Assembly: GCF_024138145.1 (NCBI RefSeq) | Contig: NZ_CP099997.1 | Span: forward strand, 3,286,001-3,350,000 | Direction: 5' to 3' | DNA length: 64,000 nt | Origin: Natronosalvus halobius | GTDB taxonomy: Archaea; Halobacteriota; Halobacteria; Halobacteriales; Natrialbaceae | Shown here: positions 32,083 to 41,307 of the stretch, piece after piece | Layout of the letters: each line of letters begins with the position of its first letter | How positions within the stretch are numbered: the stretch's first letter is position 1 | The notes under the pieces: generated by a model | Told to the model about the DNA's origin: nothing | Database searches by the model: none | What the model saw: only the letters and a program-made list of their open reading frames with translations | Translations under genes and position numbers: made by a program

Positions 32083-34929
32083 ATGGAATCGCCAGGTTCG
32101 GCTCCGAACTGCACTCGAGCGGACGTCCAACGCGTGTTTTCGCGGCTTGAGGAGCCCTCGATGCCGATTTCGGCCACCGAAGTCGCCGACGAGCTGGAGT
32201 GCTCCCTGGAGTCTGCCCGTCGAACCCTGTCTGAACTCGTCGAACGAGGCACACTCCGGTCGAAGCGAATCGATGAGTCAACTCGAGTCTGGTGGCGCTC
32301 GAGCGACGCTGAGCGTTCCGATGGGCGAACGGATCGAGAGAAGTTCAGCGCCTTCGTCACCGCCGTTGAGGATTACGCCATCTTCATGCTCGACCCCGAT
32401 GGCACCGTCGCCAGCTGGAACGACGGGGCGGAACGGATCAAGGGCTACGACGAAGCCGATATCGTCGGCGAGCACTTCTCCGCGTTCTACACCGACGACG
32501 ACACTGCCGCCAGCGTTCCCGAGCGAAACCTCGAGCGGGCGACCACCGAGGGCCGCGTCCAGGACGAGGGCTGGCGCGTTCGCGAGGACGGCTCTCTCTT
32601 CTGGGCCAACGTCACCATTACGGCACTTCACGACGAGGGGACGCTTCGTGGATTCACCAAGGTCACTCGCGACATGACCGAGCGTCGAGACTACGAACAA
32701 CGGCTGCAACGGGAACGCGACTTCACCGCCCAAGTGCTCGAGACCGTCCCGGTCGGGATTCTCGTGAGCACGCCCGACGGCGACTTCACCCGGGCGAACA
32801 GGCGAGTCCTGGACTGGCTCAGTGCCGAGGCGTCGTCGTTCACCGACCACGACTACGACCACGACCACGAGACGTGGGACGTCTACGATGCCGCCGGCGA
32901 GCAGATCCCGTTCGAGGACTGGCCCTTGATGCAGGTCGTCGAAACCGGCGAGCCAGTTTTTGGCTACCAGTGCCAGATCGACTCGCCGGCACGCGGTCGG
33001 CGGTGGGTATCGATCAACGCCGCACCGATCGACGACGGCGACGACGACCGAGTCGTCTTCTCCGTCGAGGACGTCACCGAGCAGCACGAACGCGAACAGC
33101 AACTCCGTCGCGAGCGCGACCAGACCGAGCAACTCCTGCGGACGGTGCCGATCCCCATCGGCGTCTGGAACGCCGACGGGGAGACGGTGATGGCGAACCG
33201 GCGAGCCCAGGAAATCCTCGACGTTTCCGAACAGGAATTCCTCGACGATCCCGCCGGCGCCGGTCGGTGGAGACTCTACGATCCTGATGGGAACCCGATC
33301 GACTCGACCGAAACGCCGTCCGCGCGCGCTGCAGCGACCGGCGAACCGGTTCGCAACGACGAAGTCGTCGTCGAAATGCCTGACGGCGATCGCATCCACC
33401 TGCACGTGAACGCCGCGCCGGTGCTCGATCCCGATGGGAACGTCGAACGAACCATCGTCGCCGGCGAGGACATCACCGACCTCAAGGATCGAGAACACCA
33501 GCTGGAACGACGGAAGTCGGAACTCGAGACCGAACTGAGCGAAATCCTCGGTCGAATCACCGACGCGTTCTACGCGCTCGACGACGAGTGGCGGTTCACG
33601 CACGTCAACGAGCGCGCTGAAGAGTTAATCGACTTCGAGGATCAGGGACTGGTCGGCGAGCACGTCTGGGAGGTCTTCGACTGGGTCACGAACACGCGTC
33701 TTCGCGACGAGTACGAACGGGCGATGGAGACACAGGAACCGACCTCGTTCGAGTTCCACTACCCCGACCCGCTAGACGCGTGGCTAGACATACACGTCTA
33801 TCCGTCGGAGACAGGCCTTTCGGTCTACTTCCGGGACGCCACCGAACGGAAAGAGCGCGAGCGCCAGCTCGAGGAGTCCGAACGGCGCTACCGCACGCTC
33901 GTCGAACATTTCCCGAACGGCGCCGTCGCGCTCGTTGACGAGCACCTCCGCTACCAGACGATTGGTGGCACGCCGCTCGACGGGGCGGACGTCGCGGTCG
34001 GGTCCGGATTCGGAGCACCGGTCGAGGACGTCCTCCCCACGCCGCTCAAGGACGAACTCGTGCCGCGATACGAGGCCGCGCTCGAGGGGGAGCCCAGCTC
34101 TTTCGAAATCGAACTCGGCGAGCAAGTCTACCAGCTCCAGACGGTCCCGATTCGCGACGAGAGCGGGGACGTCTTCGCAGCCCTCGGAATGTCCCAGGAC
34201 ATCACCGAGCGCCGAACGTACGAGCGAAAACTCGAGGCGTCGAACGAACGCCTCGAGCAGTTTGCCTACGCGGCCAGCCACGACCTGCAGGAACCCCTGC
34301 GGATGGTCTCCAGTTACCTGCAGCTAATCGAGCGCCGATACGGCGACGACCTCGACGAAGACGGCGAGGAGTTCCTGGAATTCGCCGTCGACGGGGCCGA
34401 ACGCATGCGCGAGATGATCGATGGGCTCCTCGAGTACTCGAGAGTGGAAACCCAGGGGAACGCGTTCGAGCCCGTCGACCTCGAGACGGTTCTTTCGGAG
34501 GCGCGAGCCGACCTCCGGTTCCCCATCGAGGAGAGCGGAGCCGACGTCACGGCGGACTCCCTCCCCCGCATCGAGGGCGATCCGACCCAGTTGCGCCAGG
34601 TGTTCCAGAACCTGCTGAGCAACGCGATCGAGTACAGCGGCGACGAACCGCCCCGCGTGCACGTCGCTGTCGAGCGGACCGGTGACGTCTGGGAGGTGTC
34701 AGTTCGCGACCAGGGAATCGGCATCGACCCCGACGACACCGACCGGATCTTCGAGGTGTTCCAGCGCCTCCACAGTCAGGAGGAACACGCCGGAACGGGG
34801 ATTGGACTCGCGCTCTGTCGACGGATCGTCGAGCGCCACGGCGGGACGATTCGGGTCGAATCGGCCCCCGAAGAGGGTGCGACGTTCTCCTTTACGCTCC
34901 CAGCGGCGGACGGCGCCGTCCAGGACTGA
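32083..34929 (+). CDS. Multi-PAS sensor histidine kinase with N-terminal winged-helix-like domain
   Basis: A 948-aa soluble kinase. Residues 1-80 look like a winged helix (PISATEVADELECSLESARRTLSELVERGTLRSKRI). Five PAS-type units follow, beginning near residues 85, 207, 341, 472 and 594 and separated by coiled linkers (ERxxYEQRL, REQQLRRERD). The HisKA helix FAYAASHDLQEPLRMVSSYL carries the phosphoacceptor H733. The HATPase domain has the N-box (NLLSNAIEY), the G1 box (DQGIGIDPDD) and the G2 box (GTGIGLALCRRIVERHGG). There is no membrane segment, so signals are cytosolic (redox, light or ligand). A TATA-like stretch near 32047-32057 fits a leaderless ATG. No response regulator is adjacent. 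Confidence 0.93.
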   Translation: MESPGSAPNCTRADVQRVFSRLEEPSMPISATEVADELECSLESARRTLSELVERGTLRSKRIDESTRVWWRSSDAERSDGRTDREKFSAFVTAVEDYAIFMLDPDGTVASWNDGAERIKGYDEADIVGEHFSAFYTDDDTAASVPERNLERATTEGRVQDEGWRVREDGSLFWANVTITALHDEGTLRGFTKVTRDMTERRDYEQRLQRERDFTAQVLETVPVGILVSTPDGDFTRANRRVLDWLSAEASSFTDHDYDHDHETWDVYDAAGEQIPFEDWPLMQVVETGEPVFGYQCQIDSPARGRRWVSINAAPIDDGDDDRVVFSVEDVTEQHEREQQLRRERDQTEQLLRTVPIPIGVWNADGETVMANRRAQEILDVSEQEFLDDPAGAGRWRLYDPDGNPIDSTETPSARAAATGEPVRNDEVVVEMPDGDRIHLHVNAAPVLDPDGNVERTIVAGEDITDLKDREHQLERRKSELETELSEILGRITDAFYALDDEWRFTHVNERAEELIDFEDQGLVGEHVWEVFDWVTNTRLRDEYERAMETQEPTSFEFHYPDPLDAWLDIHVYPSETGLSVYFRDATERKERERQLEESERRYRTLVEHFPNGAVALVDEHLRYQTIGGTPLDGADVAVGSGFGAPVEDVLPTPLKDELVPRYEAALEGEPSSFEIELGEQVYQLQTVPIRDESGDVFAALGMSQDITERRTYERKLEASNERLEQFAYAASHDLQEPLRMVSSYLQLIERRYGDDLDEDGEEFLEFAVDGAERMREMIDGLLEYSRVETQGNAFEPVDLETVLSEARADLRFPIEESGADVTADSLPRIEGDPTQLRQVFQNLLSNAIEYSGDEPPRVHVAVERTGDVWEVSVRDQGIGIDPDDTDRIFEVFQRLHSQEEHAGTGIGLALCRRIVERHGGTIRVESAPEEGATFSFTLPAADGAVQD

Positions 34930-35266
34930 TCGGACGTCCCTTTCTCGAGACGAATCCTTCTTTCGCGACGAGATTTACACTCTCGCGACGGATCCTCTCT
35001 CCCGACGGATCCTCTCTCGCGCGATTCCGGTGATCAGCCGTTCGGTCGAATTTCCGCTCCTGCTCGCTGAATCATGGTCTTCTCGATCCACACCGGCTCT
35101 CGAACGCCGAGATCCGGTGACCAGGGCGCTCCGCCGCGAGCCACTCGACGAGCCAAGATCACTGGGTGAAACGGGATTTCATACAGCTACATACAGTTTA
35201 TCACGTGGCACCCGGGCCGCTCGAGCGGTTGTGAGCACTTTTACGTCCACGGCGGCTACGGCGCCC
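34930..35266. other. Intergenic region before rio2
   Basis: This 337-bp stretch holds a 17-bp tandem duplication (34986-35019), two ATACAG hexamers (35181 and 35191) in an AT-rich patch near 35180-35204, and a TATA-like CACTTTTACG near 35236-35245, about 22-31 nt before the rio2 ATG. A plus-strand frame stays open across it, but its composition is not protein-like and it starts antisense-shifted inside the kinase gene. No gene was recognised. Confidence 0.55.
34986..35019. repeat. 17-bp tandem duplication
   Basis: CGACGGATCCTCTCTCC (34986-35002) is followed by CGACGGATCCTCTCTCG (35003-35019), identical at 16 of 17 positions. It is non-coding and lies downstream of the PAS kinase gene. Confidence 0.55.
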
Positions 35267-36169
35267 ATGGTGCGGAACGTCGCCGAGCTGTTGGCAGAAC
35301 TCGAGGCCGAGGACTTCTATCTCCTCTCGGGAATCGAGCAGGGAATGCGCTTCTCGGAGTGGGTCCAGCGCGAGAAGCTGTCGAACTTCTCGGGGCTCAC
35401 CCCTGAGAATGTGGACTACCGCCTCGAGCGCTGTCTCAAGCGCGGGCTGGTAGAGAAAAAGACGATCCAGTACGAGGGGTACACCCTCCAATTCGAGGGC
35501 TACGACGCCCTGGCCCTCCGGGCGCTGGTCGAGCGGGATACGATCTCGGAGTTCGGCGCCCCACTGGGCGTCGGCAAGGAGAGCGACGTCTACGAGGTCA
35601 AATCCTACAAACCGCTGGCCCTGAAGTACCACCGGGAGGGCTATACCAACTTCCGGGAGGTCAACCGCGAGCGCGATTACACCTCGGAGAATCAGCACGT
35701 CTCCTGGCTCTACACTGCTCGAAAAGCCGCCGAACGGGAGTTCGACGCCCTCGAGACGCTGTATCCCGATGTCTCGGTTCCCCAACCGATCGACCAGAAC
35801 CGACACGCCATCGTGATGGAGAAGATGCCGGGGGTAGAGCTCTCGCGAACCCGGTTCGAGGACAACCAGGTGCTGGGGGTGCTCGAGTTACTCTTGCGAG
35901 AACTCTCACGCGCGTACGAGGCGGGGTACGTTCACGCGGACATGAGCGAGTACAACGTGTTCGTCGCCGAGGAGGGGGTGACGATCTTCGACTGGCCACA
36001 GGCGGTGCCGACCGATCACGAACACGCCCGCGAGTTCCTGGATCGCGACCTCGCGAACCTGGTGGGGTACTTCCGGCGAAAGTACCCGTCAGTCGTCCCC
36101 GAGGACCTCGAGAGCAACGCGATCGCTGCCGAGATCGCTGCCGGAGAGTTCGATTCGTTGTCTGTGTAG
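35267..36169 (+). CDS. rio2: Rio2-type atypical serine kinase/ATPase
   Basis: A 300-aa protein expected to act in maturation of the small ribosomal subunit. The N-terminal winged helix (FSEWVQREKLSNFSGLTPENVDYRL) defines Rio2 rather than Rio1. The kinase part has the P-loop GVGKESDVY, the Lys in LALKYHREG, the catalytic loop YVHADMSEYNVF (HxDxSxxN) and the metal-binding Asp in IFDWPQAV. I started at MVRNVAELLAELEAEDFYLL, with a TATA-like box about 25 nt upstream. It is convergent with the flavoprotein gene. Confidence 0.93.
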   Translation: MVRNVAELLAELEAEDFYLLSGIEQGMRFSEWVQREKLSNFSGLTPENVDYRLERCLKRGLVEKKTIQYEGYTLQFEGYDALALRALVERDTISEFGAPLGVGKESDVYEVKSYKPLALKYHREGYTNFREVNRERDYTSENQHVSWLYTARKAAEREFDALETLYPDVSVPQPIDQNRHAIVMEKMPGVELSRTRFEDNQVLGVLELLLRELSRAYEAGYVHADMSEYNVFVAEEGVTIFDWPQAVPTDHEHAREFLDRDLANLVGYFRRKYPSVVPEDLESNAIAAEIAAGEFDSLSV

Positions 36170-36277
36170 GGCCCATATACTCTATGATGCTATAGGTAAT
36201 TGGGGCGTCGATCGAAGAGCATCCCCGTCACAGATGCTCTGAAGACGCCCTCAAATCCGTTCGAGCCCGAAAACCGC

Positions 36278-37696
36278 CTACTCGAGTTCTGCTGCTGCCT
36301 CTCGAAACAGGCCGTCCAGAATCTCTGGCGTGGTCGGGTGGTACGCCCGGTCCGGAATCTCACGGACGTCGAGACCCATCTCGACGATGACCTGCATCGT
36401 TTTGGCCATCACGTCGGCGTGGAGGTGCAGTCCCTGGTAACCGAGTACGGTCCCGTCGCGAGCACTGACGACCAGCGTGGCGACGCCCTCCGGGTGGTTC
36501 TTGGTCTTGAAGACGCCGTCGTCGGACGCCTCCCTCGAGACCACGACCGCGTCCATCGCCGAATCCGCGGCGGTGTCCGGGGTGTGGCCGACGCGAGCCA
36601 CCGGATAGGTGCCCAGGCCCGAAAAGATGACGTGGTGGGGAACGTTCGTGTAGGGCTCGGGGTCGTCGCTTCGAGCGTGGCGCAGAACGTTCTTTCCGGC
36701 GGCGAAGCCCTGTTCCTTGGCGACGTGGAGAATCGGTTCGCGGCCGTTGGCGTCCCCGACGACGAACGTGCGCTCGTCCTCGGCGGCCTGCATCGTCGGC
36801 GTGACCCAGCCCTGCTCCGGTTCCAGGGGCGTATGCTCGAGCCCGAGACCGTCGACGTTCGGACGACGACCGGTGAAGACGTAGAGTTGATCGGCCTCCA
36901 GGACGTCCTCGGTGCCGTTGCGATCGACCGTGAGCCGAACGCCGCCGTCAGTCGTCGGCTCGAGGCGCTTCTCGTCGGTGTTCGTCAGAATCTCGACGTC
37001 GAACTGGTCGCGGTAGATGTCGAGGATCGCGTCGCCGTATGCGTCCTCAAACTCCTCGAGCGGCCGGTCGTCGTGTTCGATCACGGTGAGGTCGACGCCG
37101 CCGACCTCGCTGAGATAAGGAGCGAGTTCGAGGCCGATGTAGCCAAAGCCCATCACGATCCCCGAGTCGGGAAACGACGTCGCGTCGAGGACGTCCGCGC
37201 TCGAGCAGTAGTCGACGTCTTCGATGCCGGGCGTGTCGGGAACGTTGAGCGTCGAGCCAGTCGCGACCACGACGTAGTCGGGTTCGATCGTGCGGTCGCC
37301 GACGGCGAGCGTACGGTCGTCGACGAACCTGGCGCGCTCGTGGAGAAATTCGACGTCGTCACGGTCGGCGAGGTCGTGGACGTGATTTCGTCGATGTTCG
37401 GCGAACCCGTGGACGTGCTCGTCCTTCTGGGCGACGACCGCCTCGGGGTCGACTGCCGGCGCGCCCTCGAGTCGGCCATCGTGTCGCGCCTGGTAGCGGT
37501 GCTGGGCAGCCGAGAGGACGTCCTTCGAGGGCATGCAACCCCGGAGAATGCAGAGACCGCCGCCGGGGTCGCCGTCGTCGATCAACGTCAGTTCGAGGTC
37601 GGTTTCCGATTCCCCGACGCGCTCGAGCAACTCGTCGGCGGCGGCGACGCCTGCGCTCCCGTAAGCGCCGACGATCGCGACATGGAGACTGTCCAT
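36278..37696 (-). CDS. Flavin-dependent pyridine nucleotide-disulfide oxidoreductase (dihydrolipoyl dehydrogenase-like)
   Basis: A 472-aa class I oxidoreductase. The redox disulfide is GGLCILRGCMPSK (CxxxxC). The second Rossmann motif is normal (GFGYIGLELAPYL), the FAD motif is TFVVGDANGR, and the C-terminus has a His-Glu dyad region (YHPTTPEIL). The first FAD-binding motif is odd: VAIVGAYGSAGVAAAD rather than GxGxxG. Dihydrolipoamide, mercuric and CoA-disulfide reductases share this fold. The nearby lipoate-ligase gene (8 kb away) is not linked. The substrate stays open; there are no 2-oxoacid dehydrogenase genes beside it. Confidence 0.82.
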   Translation of the reverse strand: MDSLHVAIVGAYGSAGVAAADELLERVGESETDLELTLIDDGDPGGGLCILRGCMPSKDVLSAAQHRYQARHDGRLEGAPAVDPEAVVAQKDEHVHGFAEHRRNHVHDLADRDDVEFLHERARFVDDRTLAVGDRTIEPDYVVVATGSTLNVPDTPGIEDVDYCSSADVLDATSFPDSGIVMGFGYIGLELAPYLSEVGGVDLTVIEHDDRPLEEFEDAYGDAILDIYRDQFDVEILTNTDEKRLEPTTDGGVRLTVDRNGTEDVLEADQLYVFTGRRPNVDGLGLEHTPLEPEQGWVTPTMQAAEDERTFVVGDANGREPILHVAKEQGFAAGKNVLRHARSDDPEPYTNVPHHVIFSGLGTYPVARVGHTPDTAADSAMDAVVVSREASDDGVFKTKNHPEGVATLVVSARDGTVLGYQGLHLHADVMAKTMQVIVEMGLDVREIPDRAYHPTTPEILDGLFREAAAELE

Positions 37697-37800
37697 ATCG
37701 GCGAAACGGTGGCTTCCCCAATAGGCGTTCGTGCGGTCGTGCGTGGAGGGCTCACTGGCGACAAGAAAGGACGTTTTCGAGAACGGGCACGAAGTCGAGT

Positions 37801-38970
37801 CTAGCGTCGAAGCCTGGCTACGACACCCGTCCCGAGGAGCCCGAGGAGTGCGCCGAGAGCCCCGAACCCGGGGAGACCGTCGCTTTCGGCGCTCGAGCCA
37901 GTGTCGTCGTCGCTGCTGCCATCGTCGGCACCCGAGCCGTCGATCGACGCGGTTCGCTCCGAGAAGTGGTTGAACGCGACGTAGACGGTTGCCGTGGCCT
38001 CAGCCTCGGCGTGCTGGCTCACCATGTACGCGGATTCTTCGCCACCGATTGCACTCTCGAGTTCGGAGTGGGAGGACGCCTGGGCGGCAGCCTCGCCGTC
38101 GACGCGAACCTCGAGGTCTTCGAGCGTCCCGACGGTCTCTTCCTCGACCGTCGTCATGACGATCGTCCCCTCCTCGATGGCGCGGTCGACGGTGACGTCG
38201 ACGCGGCGTTCGCCCTCCTGTTTGGCCTCGAGCGTCAGGTCTTCGCCGTAGGTGACCGCGTCGGCGACGGTTTCGCCGTCTCGTTGCTCGACGTAGACCT
38301 CGGCGGCGGCCGAGCCGTCGGCGATGAGTTGCTCCTGGGACTTCGTCTCGTCGGTGCGCTCGCCGTCCGCGTAGGACCGGAAGACGAGCGTCGACTCGCC
38401 CTCGAGGCTGGCCGCGACGTTGCCCTCCTCGTTGACAGTCACGTCGCCGTCGCCGATCACGAGGAAGACGCCGTTGCGCTCGTCGCCCTCGACGAAGACG
38501 CGCTCGCCGTCGCCCTCGGCGCTGGCCTGGACGTTCTCGCCGAGCTGTGCTTCGACGACCTGGGCGTCGCCACCGGCCCGGACGACGAGAATCCCGCGTT
38601 CGTTGTCGTGTGCCGACAACGTTGCGCCGCTCTCGGATTCGATTCGCGTTTTCGTCTGTGACTCGGCGCTTACCGAGAGGCCGGCGCCCTCGAGGCTCAC
38701 GACGGTCCCGAGGTCGATACCGGCGCCGCCGCCGACGCCGGCGTTGCTTTGAGAGTCGACGGCGACCGAGGAGAACACGGTCTCGCCGCCGACAGCGTAG
38801 TTCGTCAGCGCGCTCCCCGAAGCCTCGAACTCGAGATGGCTTCCCGCGTACGTCTCGCTTTGGGTGGTCGCACTCGATTCGGTCGAACTCGCACCGACCC
38901 CGGCTGCGGCGACGAGACTGATAGCGAGCATCGCCGTGATGAGGACGGTTACGACTGCATTTCGATTCAT
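37801..38970 (-). CDS. Exported surface protein with PGF-CTERM sorting signal
   Basis: A 389-aa protein. The N-terminal signal peptide is NRNAVVTVLITAMLAISLVAAAGVGA. The body is rich in Val, Ser and acidic residues with short repeated beta stretches, suggesting a beta-rich extracellular fold. A Ser/Asp-rich spacer then leads to LPGFGALGALLGLLGTGVVARLRR, i.e. the PGF motif, a hydrophobic helix and a basic tail, the substrate signal of archaeosortase ArtA. It is expected to be cleaved and lipid-anchored near the S-layer. I chose the ATG at 38970 because a TATA-like CCTTTTATGG lies about 25-30 nt upstream; the frame is open to 39045. Confidence 0.88.
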   Translation of the reverse strand: MNRNAVVTVLITAMLAISLVAAAGVGASSTESSATTQSETYAGSHLEFEASGSALTNYAVGGETVFSSVAVDSQSNAGVGGGAGIDLGTVVSLEGAGLSVSAESQTKTRIESESGATLSAHDNERGILVVRAGGDAQVVEAQLGENVQASAEGDGERVFVEGDERNGVFLVIGDGDVTVNEEGNVAASLEGESTLVFRSYADGERTDETKSQEQLIADGSAAAEVYVEQRDGETVADAVTYGEDLTLEAKQEGERRVDVTVDRAIEEGTIVMTTVEEETVGTLEDLEVRVDGEAAAQASSHSELESAIGGEESAYMVSQHAEAEATATVYVAFNHFSERTASIDGSGADDGSSDDDTGSSAESDGLPGFGALGALLGLLGTGVVARLRR

Positions 38971-39127
38971 TTCATCTGATCCGTTCGCCCGCACCATAAA
39001 AGGGGTTCTGACAGAGCCGTCCAATCGAACGGGGTCGAAAATCACCTCGAGTGCGTCCAGGAGGCTCGATTCACGATGCTCGATCCTCGATTCACGACGT
39101 TCAACGGTGCGGGCGGGAGAGAGGGTG

Positions 39128-40081
39128 TCAGCGAGAGATCGACTCGGCGCTGTCGGCGACGACCGCGTCGACCTCCGCTTTCGTGACGAGGGCGGCGTCG
39201 CCCGGAATCGTCCGCTTCAGGGCGGCCGTCGCGGCGGCGTACTCGAGTGCCCGACCGACGTCGTCGCCGGAAAGCCGGCGAGCGATGAACGCGCCCGTAA
39301 AGGCGTCGCCGGTGCCGATGGGGTCGTGCGTCTCGGTCTCGTAGGCGTCGTGGTCGTGGACGACGTTGTCGTGCCAGGCGAGCGCGCCCTGGTCGCCGCG
39401 GGTGACGACGACCGTCCGGAAGTCGAACTGGGAGCCGAGCTTGTGGGCGAGCTGACGGGGGTCGCCCTCGTACCCGAGTACGGTGCGGGCGTCGCGGGCC
39501 GCGATCACGAGCACGTCGATCCCGGGGAACAGTTTCGTCAGGGTGTCTCGCGCCTCCTCGGGCGACCAGAGTTTCCGCCGGTAGTTGAAGTCAAAGGCGG
39601 TGGTCGTGTCGTTCTGTCGCGCTGCCTTCAGGAGCTGTGCCGTGGTCTCCCGGAGCGTCGGCGACAGCGCAGGGGTGATGCCCGACGTGAAGAAGACGCG
39701 AGCGTCCCGGATGAGGTCGATGTCGAACTCCTGGGGCTTGGCGGTCGTGACCGCGGCCTCCGATCGGTCGTAGACGACGTTTGTCCCGCGGGGCTTGCCC
39801 CCGTGTTCGAGGTAGTACGTCCCCTGGCGGCCCTCGTCGCTCCAGACGACGTCGGTGTCGATGCCGTACTGCTGGAGTTCGCCGACGACGCGTCGGCCCA
39901 GCGGCGAATCGGGAAGCTTCGAGGTCCAGGTGGAGACGGCGCCGAGTCGCTCGGCGGCGACGGCGACGTTGCTCTCGGCGCCCGCCGCGCGGACCTCGAA
40001 CTCGCTCGCGGTCTCGAGGCGTTCGTGCCCGGGCGGCGAGAGGCGGAGCATCGTCTCGCCGAAGGTGACGAGGTCGCTCAC
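39128..40081 (-). CDS. kdgK: 2-keto-3-deoxygluconate kinase, PfkB family
   Basis: A 317-aa sugar kinase of the semi-phosphorylative Entner-Doudoroff pathway used by haloarchaea for glucose (and galactose) breakdown. The N-terminal motif [20 protein letters not shown] is typical of KDG kinases, [15 protein letters not shown] is PfkB signature 1, and [13 protein letters not shown] carries the catalytic Asp and anion hole. It starts at GTG 40081, which overlaps the stop of a 16-residue leader ORF (GTGA). Transcription probably begins about 50 nt upstream. No other pathway gene is in the window. Confidence 0.9.
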   Translation of the reverse strand: MSDLVTFGETMLRLSPPGHERLETASEFEVRAAGAESNVAVAAERLGAVSTWTSKLPDSPLGRRVVGELQQYGIDTDVVWSDEGRQGTYYLEHGGKPRGTNVVYDRSEAAVTTAKPQEFDIDLIRDARVFFTSGITPALSPTLRETTAQLLKAARQNDTTTAFDFNYRRKLWSPEEARDTLTKLFPGIDVLVIAARDARTVLGYEGDPRQLAHKLGSQFDFRTVVVTRGDQGALAWHDNVVHDHDAYETETHDPIGTGDAFTGAFIARRLSGDDVGRALEYAAATAALKRTIPGDAALVTKAEVDAVVADSAESISR

Positions 40082-40128
40082 GCGTCTCCCTCCCGGGTCG
40101 GTCGGTCGGCGGTGAATCGCTGGCTCAT
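40078..40128 (-). CDS. Possible 16-aa leader peptide overlapping the kdgK start
   Basis: ATG at 40128 opens a 17-codon frame reading [16 protein letters not shown], whose TGA overlaps the kdgK GTG start (GTGA). A minus-strand TATA-like CTTATAG at 40152-40158 sits about 24-30 nt before this ATG, so a leaderless transcript would begin at the leader ORF rather than at kdgK. It may couple or attenuate kdgK translation. Too short to prove from one sequence. Confidence 0.4.
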   Translation of the reverse strand: MSQRFTADRPTREGDA

Positions 40129-40151
40129 GGTCGCAAAACGGAGGGGCGTGC

Positions 40152-40158
40152 TATAAGT
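40152..40158 (-). promoter_or_regulatory. TATA-like box for kdgK
   Basis: CTTATAG on the minus strand (flanked as CAACTTATAG) is the only TATA-like element in the 95-bp gap between kdgK and rtcA. Its spacing fits a start at about 40128. Confidence 0.5.
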
Positions 40159-40176
40159 TGTGTCGTTGGTGGCATC

Positions 40177-41307
40177 TCACTCGAGTTCCGAACCGGCGAC
40201 CAGGAGGGTCGACCCGTCGTCGTTCTTCCAGCGCTCGAGGTCGAGATCGAAGTCGGAGTCGGAGTCGGAGCCAAACGCCTCGAGCAGTCGCAGGCTCGTC
40301 TCGACGTGCTCGGTTACGGCGGGAATCCGCAGGCGGCCGCCGCCGAGAACGAGGAAGTCGAGGAGCTGATCGGCGAGGTGGGCGTCGACGCTTCCGTTCC
40401 CCTCGAGGAACGTGACGGCGGCATTGGCGGCTTCCTCCCCGACGCGTTCGGCCGGTTTGCCGGGTTCGCCGAGTGAGGAAAAGCCAGCTCGGGAATGGGA
40501 TGTCAACGTGGTCGCCGGCGAGTCGTCGGCGAACTCGAACTCGAGACCCAGCACGATCACCGAACCTGGACAGGCGCTCTCGGCCGTCGTCTCGACGCGC
40601 TCGCGGACCTCGACATTCGCACCATCCGCACCGATCCGGTTTCGCAACCGCTCGAGGGCACCCTCAGCCTGCCGTTGTGCGACGTCGGCGTCAGCCAGTG
40701 CGGCGGCTTCGGTGGAGTAGACGCGCACGCCCGCGAGGTCGCCCCGGGTCTCGAAATCGAGCAGTTCGAATCGCGAGGGAGCGAGGTGAAGTCGCAGTCG
40801 GCCGCCGCCCACGGGATAGAAGCCGCGACGGTCCACATCGAGGGCGGCCTGCAGGCCGTGTCGCCGGAGAAGCGGGAGTTTGACGTAGCGCAGGTAGTCC
40901 ACGGGCGGTGACCAGGTGACATCCGTCCCGCCCGTGGCGGTCAGGGTGAGCGGCGACTCGAGACGGGTGGCCAGGGGAAGCACCGCGTCGAAGAGGAGCG
41001 TGAGGCTACCGGCGGTACCGACGTCGACGGCGTATTCCCCGCCCGAAATTTCGACTGCGCCGTCGCCGCCCGTTCCCGTACGGGGGTCGAACTCGACCGT
41101 CTCGGACTCGAGTTCGGCCCCCGAGACCTCGGCGTCGGTGATCGCCGCCATCGTCTCCAGGACGGCCAGGTGCTGATTGGCGAGCCCCGGATTCGGCCGG
41201 TCGCCGCGGACGTGCTCGAGACGAACGGACTCGCCGGTGAGCGCCGAGAGGGTGAGCGCCCGCCGGAGGAACTGGCCGCCGGCGTCGTGCCCGTCGAGGG
41301 TGTGCAT
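40177..41307 (-). CDS. rtcA: RNA 3'-terminal phosphate cyclase
   Basis: A 376-aa ATP-dependent enzyme that converts RNA 3'-phosphates to 2',3'-cyclic ends through an adenylated His. Family motifs are GGQFLRRALTLSALTG near the N-terminus, RPNPGLANQHLAV, and the late SVDAHLADQLLDFLVLGGG carrying the catalytic His. The start at 41307 (MHTLDGHDAGGQF) is at the family position; the longer upstream frame is unrelated. The C-terminus carries an acidic Ser-Asp run encoded by a GAGTCG-type hexanucleotide repeat (about 40251-40270). The partner ligase RtcB is not in the window. Confidence 0.9.
   Translation of the reverse strand: MHTLDGHDAGGQFLRRALTLSALTGESVRLEHVRGDRPNPGLANQHLAVLETMAAITDAEVSGAELESETVEFDPRTGTGGDGAVEISGGEYAVDVGTAGSLTLLFDAVLPLATRLESPLTLTATGGTDVTWSPPVDYLRYVKLPLLRRHGLQAALDVDRRGFYPVGGGRLRLHLAPSRFELLDFETRGDLAGVRVYSTEAAALADADVAQRQAEGALERLRNRIGADGANVEVRERVETTAESACPGSVIVLGLEFEFADDSPATTLTSHSRAGFSSLGEPGKPAERVGEEAANAAVTFLEGNGSVDAHLADQLLDFLVLGGGRLRIPAVTEHVETSLRLLEAFGSDSDSDFDLDLERWKNDDGSTLLVAGSELE

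Noticed and set aside
34682-35266. In-frame extension of rio2 back into the PAS kinase gene
   Set aside because: The extension is a shifted shadow of the kinase ATPase domain; the Rio2 winged helix begins right at the ATG at 35267 and has its own TATA-like box.
36200-37804. Plus-strand frame of 534 codons across the flavoprotein gene
   Set aside because: The opposite strand encodes an intact CxxxxC flavoprotein; the plus frame has no recognisable fold.
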